Below the pieces are notes generated by a model. The model was not told the DNA's origin. It made no database searches and worked only from the letters and a program-made list of their open reading frames with translations. Positions 6,171 through 11,778 of a stretch of DNA of 11,778 nt are shown one piece after another (position 1 is the stretch's first letter; each line of letters opens with the position of its first letter). The stretch comes from JAUIET01 sp045105115 (GTDB taxonomy: Bacteria; Pseudomonadota; Gammaproteobacteria; Pseudomonadales; JAUIET01), in assembly GCA_045105115.1 (NCBI GenBank), contig JBGCDE010000030.1, positions 1 to 11,778 on the forward strand, in the 5' to 3' direction. A program made the translations under genes and the position numbers.

Positions 6171-6239
6171 CATAACACAAAACACAGTGACAGCATCGTT
6201 TATCTGAAATTTTGGTTTCATTCTGTGCGCTCTGTTATG
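6171..6239. repeat. Nested imperfect inverted repeat
   Basis: Three paired segments are nested in order: CATAACA (6171-6177) with TGTTATG (6233-6239), CACAG (6183-6187) with CTGTG (6223-6227), and TGAAA (6205-6209) with TTTCA (6216-6220). The first two pairs are separated by 5 nt on each side, giving a symmetrical internal loop. A folded RNA or a multi-site protein-binding region is possible. The promoter assigned to the SDR lies downstream, so this would not be part of that transcript. Confidence 0.45.
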
Positions 6240-6290
6240 TGAAAGTCTTTCCATCTTGGCAGGTCGCGCACATCGACTGCAGATCGAACG

Positions 6291-6318
6291 CCGACTGGCG
6301 TAGCGAATTCAGTATAAT
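6291..6318 (+). promoter_or_regulatory. Probable sigma-70 promoter of the SDR-DUF3604 operon
   Basis: A consensus TATAAT -10 box (6313-6318) lies 29 bp before the SDR start. The only -35 candidate at suitable distance is CCGACT (6291-6296, 16-bp spacer), which keeps only the central GAC of the consensus, so activation by a regulator is plausible. The start of transcription would fall near 6325, ahead of the GAGGA ribosome site (6335-6339). Confidence 0.55.
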
Positions 6319-6347
6319 GGCTATATAAAAACTTGAGGATAAAACCA

Positions 6348-7127
6348 ATGAGCTCTATGGATTTTACCGACAGAAGCGTGATCGTTACGGCTGCAGGTGC
6401 TGGAATCGGACGCGCAAGCGCTGAGCTATTTGCCCGTCATGGTGCAGGCGTAGTGGTCAACGATATCAATCGTGATGCCGCATTGGAAACCGTCGAACTC
6501 ATCAAATCTGCTGGTGGTAAGGCGTCGGCGTTTGCCGGTGACGTAACGCACTCTTCAACGCTTGACGAAATGGTGGCTGCGGCCTGCGAACTTTACGGAC
6601 GACTGGATGTAATGTTCAATAATGCGGGCGGGTCTTTTCCAACGCCAATGTTGGATATTGACGAGTCTCAGTATCGAAAAATTATGGCATTGAATATTGA
6701 TGCGACTTACCACGGCACTATGGCCGCATTGCGAGTGATGGTACCTCAGGGTAGCGGTTGTATTTTGTCAACCACTTCAGCCGCCGGTCTTGCCGCTATG
6801 CCCGGACTCGCCGTATACGGCGTTGCAAAAGCGGGAGTGATTTCTTTGATGCGCAGTGTTGCTACTGAGTATGGGCGTTGCGGCATTCGCGCAAACGCTA
6901 TCTCTCCTGGAGCGATGGAAACTCCAGGATTGGTGTCGTGGCTGGAAACTCTACCCGGTGGCGTGAAAGGCTATAACGACGCACAACCGCAAGGTCGCCT
7001 TGGGAAACCGGAAGAGATTGCCAGCGCTGCTCTTTTTCTTGCATCACCTGATGCGAGCTTTGTAAATGGCGCATGTTTACCGGTTGATGGTGCGGTGCAT
7101 GCCACGCTATGGAATCCGCTTGCCTGA
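6348..7127 (+). CDS. Short-chain dehydrogenase/reductase (classical SDR), first copy
   Basis: A 259-residue classical SDR. The dinucleotide-binding loop is TAAGAGIG (14-21), and Asp39 at the end of the second strand suggests NAD preference. GDVT is at 64-67 and NNAG at 91-94. The catalytic tetrad is Asn116, Ser144, Tyr157 and Lys161 (YGVAK), followed by SPGAMETP and the C-terminal GRLGKPEEIASAALFLASPDASFVNGACLPVDGA typical of FabG-like enzymes. It oxidises or reduces an alcohol/ketone; the substrate is not identifiable. ATG 6348 is chosen because GAGGA sits eight bases upstream; a TTG at 6333 overlaps that ribosome site, and ATG 6357 is the alternative. It is the first gene of a probable four-gene operon. 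It differs clearly from the SDR at 7598 and is not a recent duplicate. Confidence 0.93.
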   Translation: MSSMDFTDRSVIVTAAGAGIGRASAELFARHGAGVVVNDINRDAALETVELIKSAGGKASAFAGDVTHSSTLDEMVAAACELYGRLDVMFNNAGGSFPTPMLDIDESQYRKIMALNIDATYHGTMAALRVMVPQGSGCILSTTSAAGLAAMPGLAVYGVAKAGVISLMRSVATEYGRCGIRANAISPGAMETPGLVSWLETLPGGVKGYNDAQPQGRLGKPEEIASAALFLASPDASFVNGACLPVDGAVHATLWNPLA

Positions 7128-7187
7128 CAAAGAGGATTACGTTTAACGAAGCGCTTCAATTTCTGTCCACTCACTTGAGGTATAGAT

Positions 7188-7574
7188 ATGTTCAGCAATC
7201 CAATCACACAACGCAGACTGGAATGCGCAGTTGTGCTGTTCGCGAGTTTCCTCGTGTACTACCACATGGGTTTTTCCTGGGGACTGTTTGCAGTATTGTT
7301 TTTCATTCCTGATCTTTCATTATTTGCCTATCTGAAAGGCCCAAAAATTGGAGGTACTGTTTATAACCTGGCGCACTGCTTTATCGGGCCAATACTTCTT
7401 GGGTTTTTCAGCTTGTATTCGGCTAATCCATTATTACAGGCTATTTCCCTTATCTGGTTGGCTCACGCCGCATTTGATCGTGCAATTGGCTGGGGGCTCA
7501 AATACCCTGATAGCTTTTGCAATACCGATATGGGCTTAAAAACCCTTGCCCTTGACAATAAGTATCTAAGATAA
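7188..7574 (+). CDS. DUF4260 family small membrane protein
   Basis: A 128-residue protein with about four hydrophobic segments: ECAVVLFASFLVYYHMGFSW, FAVLFFIPDLSLFAYL, VYNLAHCFIGPILLGFFSLY and LLQAISLIWLAHAAFDRAIG. The PDLSLFAYL, YNLAHCFIGP and HAAFDRAIGWGLKYPDSF signatures, with intramembrane Asp and His residues, match the DUF4260 family, whose biochemical role is unknown. GAGG lies seven bases upstream of ATG 7188. It sits 60 bp after the first SDR and 23 bp before the second, on the same strand, so cotranscription is likely. The buried His/Asp residues could serve proton, metal or substrate handling; this is speculation. Confidence 0.85.
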   Translation: MFSNPITQRRLECAVVLFASFLVYYHMGFSWGLFAVLFFIPDLSLFAYLKGPKIGGTVYNLAHCFIGPILLGFFSLYSANPLLQAISLIWLAHAAFDRAIGWGLKYPDSFCNTDMGLKTLALDNKYLR

Positions 7575-7597
7575 GCCGTTAACTGCGGAGGTTTGCG

Positions 7598-8398
7598 TTG
7601 AAGAATTTTGAAAAAAAGGTAGCTGTTATTACGGGTGCGGGTGGTGGATTGGGCAGCGCATTGGCCAAGCAATTTGCCGAGCTTGGCTGTGATCTTGCAT
7701 TGGTTGATATCAGCGAACAAGCTTTAGGAAAGCTCTCTGAGAGCTTACAAGGGCACAATGTCTTGATCAGCACGCATGTAGTGAACATCACTAGTAAAGA
7801 GCAGATGAGCGCGCTGCCAGCCGCCGTTATAGACATGCACGGAAAAGTAAATGTACTGATCAACAATGCGGGCATCACCTATCAAAAGTCGTTTGCCACG
7901 CATTCGATTGAAGACTGGGAAAACATTGTCGGCATAAATTGGTGGGGGGTATTGTATGGCTGTCACTTTTTTCTGGATGCCTTAACGCAGGCAGAAGAAG
8001 CTCATATCGTTAACCTATCAAGCATGAGTGCGTTCGCTGGTCTGCCCGGCCAAACTTCTTATTGCGCGACCAAAGGCGCGGTTAAGCTACTCAGCGAAGC
8101 AATGTGGGCGGAAATGGAGAAGTTAAATATTGGTGTTACCTCGGTTCACCCTGGGGCGATCAAGACCGATATGATTCAGGCAACGCTGCAAGAGTCAGAC
8201 GATGTGCAAGCGGCTCAGCGTAATTACGAGATGGCGCACAGAATTGGCGTTACACCGGATAAAGTGGCGGGGGAAATCATCAGCGCAATCCGGAAAAACA
8301 AAATTCGAATAAGAGTGGGCAAAGACGCCGTGATGCTGGATATTCTGAAGCGCATGCTGCCCAATGGGGTGCAGAAATTATTACGTAAGGTTGCCTAG
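7598..8398 (+). CDS. Short-chain dehydrogenase/reductase (classical SDR), second copy
   Basis: A 266-residue SDR with TGAGGGLG (12-19), Asp37 (VDIS) suggesting NAD use, NNAG (89-92), and the catalytic Asn114, Ser142, Tyr155 and Lys159 (YCATK), followed by HPGAIKTD. The C-terminus differs from FabG types: VAGEIISAIRKNKIRIRVGKDA, then a basic helix (DILKRMLPNGVQKLLRKVA). This arrangement is common in SDRs annotated beside Baeyer-Villiger or flavin monooxygenases and in acetoin-dehydrogenase-like groups, whose substrates are often lipophilic ketones or alcohols; the basic tail could touch the membrane. The start is TTG 7598, supported by GGAGG six bases upstream and by MKNFEKKVAVITG being a normal N-terminus. 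It starts 23 bp after the DUF4260 gene and ends 21 bp before the DUF3604 lipoprotein gene. Exact substrate unknown. Confidence 0.92.
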   Translation: MKNFEKKVAVITGAGGGLGSALAKQFAELGCDLALVDISEQALGKLSESLQGHNVLISTHVVNITSKEQMSALPAAVIDMHGKVNVLINNAGITYQKSFATHSIEDWENIVGINWWGVLYGCHFFLDALTQAEEAHIVNLSSMSAFAGLPGQTSYCATKGAVKLLSEAMWAEMEKLNIGVTSVHPGAIKTDMIQATLQESDDVQAAQRNYEMAHRIGVTPDKVAGEIISAIRKNKIRIRVGKDAVMLDILKRMLPNGVQKLLRKVA

Positions 8399-8419
8399 GT
8401 AATTTGAAGAGTGACGTTT

Positions 8420-10618
8420 ATGAGGCGAAGCAAAGTGCATACCTGCGTTGCGGTTCTGGCGCTACTGATCAATGCCTGTGGTGGTGATCCGCATCCCACA
8501 GGAGCGATGTCCCATCAGGCATTGCCAAAAGAAATTGTTGCTGCCCGTGATGAACGTCGACAGATTCCAGCAATAGCGCAGCCTGGCAAGACAAACCGTC
8601 AGATTTTATTCGGCGACTTACATGTGCACAGCACTTATTCAGTGGACGCTTTCACGCTTGAATTGCCAATGATGGGCCAGCAAGGCGTGCACACGATTAG
8701 CGATGCCTGTGACTTCGCGCGCTATTGCGGGAAGCTGGACTTCTTTAGCTATAACGATCATTCGGAAGGCCTGACCCCAAAACACTGGCAAGCCACCAAA
8801 GACACCGTTCGCGCCTGCAACGCCAGCTCAGATGCAAACAACCCCGACCTGGTCGCATTTGCCGGGTGGGAATGGACCCAGATGGCCACGGCAGCGAACG
8901 CGCATTGGGGCCATAAAAATGTGATATTTCCCGGCACTGACGAAGATCAGTTGCCCGCTAGACCCATCAGCGCGCGCATCACACCCGAGAATCTTGGCGT
9001 ATTTGCATTATCCAGACAGAGCGGTTCAGCGAAATTTATAGACCCTCTGAATTGGAAATCATACGCGAACCTGATTCGAATGCTGGATGACATCGCGGCA
9101 GTGCCAGGCTGTGACACCACAACGCACGTGAAAGATCTACCGGTTGATTGCCACGAGAATGCGCCAACGCCAGATGTACTGTTTAGGAAACTTGATGAAT
9201 GGGGGCTTGATCATCTGGTGATTCCGCACGGCAACACCTGGGGCGCCTACACCCCCCCAATGGCCAGCTGGAATAAAGCACTTTCAAGGCAATACCACAA
9301 TGACAGACAACAACCGTTGCTGGAGATTATGTCTGGGCATGGCAATAGCGAAGAGTTTCGCCCATACCAGCAAGCCAACGCCAATGGCAATGGCTTAAGT
9401 TGCCCTGCACCACAAGATGACTACGTGCCCTGCTGTTGGCAGGCCGGTGAGATCATGCGCAAGCGTTGCAATGATCTTGATGCTGTCGAATGCAACACCC
9501 GTATAGAACGTGCCCGCCAATACGCGGTTGAAGCCGGCAATCGCTACATTGGCGTATTCCCCGATACTGTTGCGAATGATTGGCAACAATGCGGCCAATG
9601 CACCGATTGTTTTAAGCCAGCGTTCAACCAAGTGTTCAAAGAGAGTTCGCAATACGCCATGGCGTTGAGTAATTTTGATGAAACCGATGAAAATGGCAGG
9701 CCACAGCGTTTCCGCTTTGGGTTTATAGGCTCAACAGACGACCATACTTCGCGACCAGGTACAGGGTACAAGCAGTACGAGCGACGTAAGATGACAATGG
9801 CTACCGGTGTGCGTAGCGATTTCTTTGGCAGCATCGCTTCACGTATGGCGGGTGAAATGATTGACCCGCAAATGCCACAGCAGGTGAAAACAACAACACC
9901 TATTCCAGATATGGAGCGCATGCAGAGTTTTTATTATCCGGGTGGTATTGTTGCTGTGCACTCCGAAAGCCGTCGCCGCGAAGATATATGGTCGGCAATG
10001 AAACGCAAGGAAGTTTATGGCACATCCGGGCCCAGGATATTGCTCTGGTTTGATTTGCTGAATAGTCGCAACGGCCCTGCACCAATGGGTAGCAGCCAGA
10101 CATTAGCGGAAACGCCAAAGTTTGAAGTCAGGGCGATGGGAGCGTGGAAGCAATTGCCCGGCTGCCCGGCTGATACAAACGCCCTCAACGAGCAACGCAA
10201 AGAATATCTTTGTGCTGGTGAGTGTTTTAACCCGGCCGAAGAACGCGAGCCTATCGCCGCGATTGAAATTATTCGTATTCGACCGCAGCACTTTCGCGGA
10301 GAAGCTGTGGAATCACTAATAGAAGATCCATGGCGTCGTTTTGAATGCACGCCCAGTCAGGAGGGTTGCGTAATTCAATTTGAAGACGAAGAGTTTCTTG
10401 ATTCTGGCAGAGACAGTTTGTATTACGTACGCGCATTACAAGAAGCCACACCAGCGATCAATGGCGGGAATCTAAGACCTCAGTACGATTCCAATGGCGA
10501 ACTTGTATCGATCAACCCGTGTTACGGCGACTACCGAACAGACTTTAATGATGAGTGTCTTGCGCCCGTGAATGAAAGAGCATGGTCGTCGCCTATTTTT
10601 GTCGACCAGTCTCTGTAA
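8420..10618 (+). CDS. DUF3604 family lipoprotein, PHP-like predicted metallohydrolase
   Basis: A 732-residue protein with an N-terminal lipoprotein signal (MRRSKVHTCVAVLALLINAC, lipidated Cys20), so it is membrane-anchored and faces the periplasm or outside. The body carries the DUF3604 signatures: FGDLHVHSTYS (64-74), YNDHSE (111-116), GWEWTQ (149-154), IPHGNTWG (268-275), SGHGNSE (305-311) and GSTDDHTSRPG (437-447). The DLHVHS, NDH and DDH histidine/aspartate clusters resemble the metal-binding strands of PHP-fold hydrolases, but no reaction is established for the family. Eight cysteines between 328 and 397, including Cys-Cys and CxxCxxC, suggest disulfides or a metal site. ATG 8420 is favoured over GTG 8411 because GAAGAG lies eight bases upstream. 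It is the last gene of the SDR operon and converges on the acyltransferase gene with an 8-bp gap. Confidence 0.93.
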   Translation: MRRSKVHTCVAVLALLINACGGDPHPTGAMSHQALPKEIVAARDERRQIPAIAQPGKTNRQILFGDLHVHSTYSVDAFTLELPMMGQQGVHTISDACDFARYCGKLDFFSYNDHSEGLTPKHWQATKDTVRACNASSDANNPDLVAFAGWEWTQMATAANAHWGHKNVIFPGTDEDQLPARPISARITPENLGVFALSRQSGSAKFIDPLNWKSYANLIRMLDDIAAVPGCDTTTHVKDLPVDCHENAPTPDVLFRKLDEWGLDHLVIPHGNTWGAYTPPMASWNKALSRQYHNDRQQPLLEIMSGHGNSEEFRPYQQANANGNGLSCPAPQDDYVPCCWQAGEIMRKRCNDLDAVECNTRIERARQYAVEAGNRYIGVFPDTVANDWQQCGQCTDCFKPAFNQVFKESSQYAMALSNFDETDENGRPQRFRFGFIGSTDDHTSRPGTGYKQYERRKMTMATGVRSDFFGSIASRMAGEMIDPQMPQQVKTTTPIPDMERMQSFYYPGGIVAVHSESRRREDIWSAMKRKEVYGTSGPRILLWFDLLNSRNGPAPMGSSQTLAETPKFEVRAMGAWKQLPGCPADTNALNEQRKEYLCAGECFNPAEEREPIAAIEIIRIRPQHFRGEAVESLIEDPWRRFECTPSQEGCVIQFEDEEFLDSGRDSLYYVRALQEATPAINGGNLRPQYDSNGELVSINPCYGDYRTDFNDECLAPVNERAWSSPIFVDQSL

Positions 10619-10626
10619 GCAGACGC

Positions 10627-11505
10627 TTAACGCGTGAACAAACTGCGCAGCATCGGGCCTACGCCACGCTGCTCACTTCGATAGGTCAGCAACTCGTCGA
10701 TCATTGATTCGAGCTGGGTCGCCACCTTGCCACGAATGGTTTTCAACTGCCGCTGGCTTGGTTCTTTCCCTTCAAATCGGGAAAGATCGATGGGCGTGCC
10801 GAATTGAATAAAACACTGTTGGGGCTTTGGCCAAAGACTACCGAACAAGCCCGCCGGAATGGGAGGCACCATATCGGGGCGAATGTCTTTATCTAGCAAG
10901 CCCAGGGCTCTTGCAATATTGGCCACGGGTGTTTTCAGCAATTCTTCACCCTCTATGCGATGATCAAAAAACTCATCCGGCCCCACCATGGCAACCGGCA
11001 TGATGCTGTAACCATGCAATGCCGCCATCTTTACAAAACCGTAGCGCTCTTTCCATTGCAAGGTATAGCGCTGCGCCTGCGTTTTAGTGGCTTCGTGCGC
11101 GCCACCGGGATAAACCAGCATATCTCGGCCATCGCGCATTAGTGCACTGCAGACATCAGGATGGCCAAGCACCCCACCTTGAGAAAGAATAAATTCTTCG
11201 GTGATCTTGTTCCATAGGAATCGATCACCCATTGCCCGCAGGAAACGCCCCGTCTGGGCATAGATAGTGGGGCCAAGTACCATGCCATCAATTGCGAACA
11301 AGGAGTGGTTTCCAACAAACAGGCATGGTTTGTCTGGCAGGTTCTCAACATCGAACAATTGCGGGTCGTATACCCAGTCTATGTATTTATACGCCCTGGC
11401 ATGAAAATCACCCCGCGGCTCGGTCAATGAAAGGGCTTGCTGAATATGCTGTGTCAGCCAAGCCTGATCAAATGGTCCATTGTTCTGAGTACTGTCTTTC
11501 GCCAT
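10627..11505 (-). CDS. PlsC-like lysophospholipid/glycerolipid acyltransferase family protein
   Basis: A 292-residue protein with the acyltransferase motif I as GNHSLFAIDG (65-74), where His67 and Asp73 form HX5D instead of the usual HX4D. An arginine-containing segment follows (RFLRAMGDRFLW), then motif III YPGGAHEATK (132-141) and a late PVAMVGPDEFFD. These place it with PlsC-type acyltransferases that move acyl chains onto glycerolipid or related acceptors at the inner membrane; the acceptor is unknown. It resembles the soluble-looking subgroup related to TMEM68/diacylglycerol acyltransferase-like proteins, which lack long membrane helices. ATG 11505 is the first ATG. An upstream TTG (11577) would run into the divergent oxidoreductase gene and adds no conserved sequence. 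No Shine-Dalgarno is present; a TATAAT box sits six bases upstream, suggesting a leaderless mRNA. Confidence 0.88.
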   Translation of the reverse strand: MAKDSTQNNGPFDQAWLTQHIQQALSLTEPRGDFHARAYKYIDWVYDPQLFDVENLPDKPCLFVGNHSLFAIDGMVLGPTIYAQTGRFLRAMGDRFLWNKITEEFILSQGGVLGHPDVCSALMRDGRDMLVYPGGAHEATKTQAQRYTLQWKERYGFVKMAALHGYSIMPVAMVGPDEFFDHRIEGEELLKTPVANIARALGLLDKDIRPDMVPPIPAGLFGSLWPKPQQCFIQFGTPIDLSRFEGKEPSQRQLKTIRGKVATQLESMIDELLTYRSEQRGVGPMLRSLFTR

Positions 11506-11511
11506 ACTAGG

Positions 11512-11517
11512 ATTATA
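11512..11517 (-). promoter_or_regulatory. TATAAT -10 box, likely leaderless promoter of the acyltransferase gene
   Basis: On the minus strand a consensus TATAAT ends six bases before ATG 11505, so transcription would start at or next to the A of the start codon. No good -35 box is seen at 16-18 bp (the best-placed hexamer is ACCTCG). The absence of a ribosome site before that ATG agrees with leaderless translation. Confidence 0.5.
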
Positions 11518-11564
11518 CGCTGTTATGGCCTCAACGAGGTCTGCCGAATCGACCAGAGGAACCC

Positions 11565-11778
11565 ATGTCTGAAACAATTATAAAAAAACGCGCCTGTCAT
11601 CTGTGCGAAGCCGTCTGCGGATTGGATATTCACCTTAAGAATAATGAGATTGTGGCCATCAAAGGTGATAAAAACGACCCCTTGTCGCAAGGGCATATTT
11701 GTCCGAAAGCCGTCGCTCTGCAAGACATTCATAATGATCCAGAGCGACTTCGTGGCCCGGTAAAACGAGTTGGCAACG
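11565..11778 (+). CDS. Molybdopterin-dependent oxidoreductase, N-terminal Fe4S4 domain (3' partial)
   Basis: The first 71 codons are visible and the frame runs off the window. The sequence opens with CHLCEAVCGL (Cys11, Cys14, Cys18) followed by IVAIKGDKNDPLSQGHICPKA (fourth Cys near residue 46), then ALQDIHNDPERLRGPVKR. This is the 4Fe-4S domain that begins molybdopterin/tungstopterin bis-MGD oxidoreductases of the formate dehydrogenase/nitrate reductase superfamily. The lack of a twin-arginine signal in the visible N-terminus points to a cytoplasmic enzyme. AGAGGA five bases before ATG 11565 is a good ribosome site. The gene is divergent from the acyltransferase, with 59 bp between starts. 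Substrate unknown, because the catalytic domains are outside the window. Confidence 0.9.
   Translation, partial: MSETIIKKRACHLCEAVCGLDIHLKNNEIVAIKGDKNDPLSQGHICPKAVALQDIHNDPERLRGPVKRVGN

Larger units (their letters stand above)
6042..6347. other. Divergent intergenic region with inverted repeats
   Basis: This 306-bp stretch separates two divergent genes and shows no convincing open reading frame; the short frames across it lack ribosome sites and protein-like composition. It holds an 8-bp inverted repeat next to the secreted-protein gene, a larger nested inverted repeat in the middle, and a TATAAT box with a good ribosome site before the SDR gene. It therefore looks like a two-way regulatory region. 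The middle part is AT-rich; the last 100 bases are near average composition. Confidence 0.6.

Noticed and set aside
7148..7157. Palindrome GAAGCGCTTC between the first SDR and DUF4260 genes as a terminator
   Set aside because: There is no loop and no T-run after it, and downstream genes continue on the same strand with good ribosome sites.
6348..8398. The two SDR genes as a recent tandem duplication
   Set aside because: Their cofactor loops, active-site surroundings and C-termini differ throughout, and a DUF4260 gene separates them; they share only the family motifs.
1..11778. Mobile elements, CRISPR array, tRNA or rRNA genes, toxin-antitoxin pairs
   Set aside because: No transposase or integrase motifs, terminal repeats, regularly spaced repeats, or recognisable RNA-gene sequence were seen on either strand.

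Overview
The window looks like chromosomal DNA of a free-living, probably marine or aquatic, gammaproteobacterium, of the Halieaceae/OM60-NOR5 or Cellvibrionales kind. This placement is an inference. It rests on tight gene packing, mid-range GC, Shine-Dalgarno starts, a ZntR-type regulator whose key cysteines fall at the Escherichia coli positions, a YchJ protein, and a DUF3604 lipoprotein next to SDR enzymes. I see no rRNA, tRNA, CRISPR array, transposase or phage gene.

Left part (1-3331). A 5'-truncated flavoprotein resembles the C-terminal half of trimethylamine dehydrogenase. It is followed by the decayed remains of a SAM-dependent methyltransferase (N-terminal part missing, one in-frame amber codon, one frameshift), and then by a YchJ-type SEC-C protein whose start overlaps the end of the relic. 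Facing them is a two-gene metal-efflux operon on the minus strand: a ZntR-like MerR regulator and an SO_0444-type Cu/Zn efflux permease. A textbook MerR promoter drives it: a perfect 20-bp palindrome inside a 20-bp spacer between the -35 and -10 boxes.

Middle part (3332-6347). A polytopic protein resembling the ferric-reductase-like membrane domain is divergent from a small two-helix membrane protein and a bile acid:sodium symporter (BASS/SBF) family transporter. Convergent to the transporter is a secreted protein of uncertain function that may share the CesT-like chaperone fold. A 306-bp gene-free stretch (6042-6347) carries two inverted-repeat structures and the likely promoter of the next operon.

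Right part (6348-11778). Four co-directional genes probably form an operon: an SDR, a small DUF4260 membrane protein, a second SDR and a large DUF3604 lipoprotein with PHP-like histidines. A PlsC-type acyltransferase runs convergently. Its start lies just downstream of a TATAAT box, as in a leaderless gene, and 59 bp from a divergent molybdopterin oxidoreductase that runs off the window.

The clearest functional story is zinc/copper sensing and efflux. The most interesting unexplained blocks are the SDR-DUF4260-SDR-DUF3604 operon and the membrane trio at 3332-5481. I do not see direct evidence of a dramatic new system.
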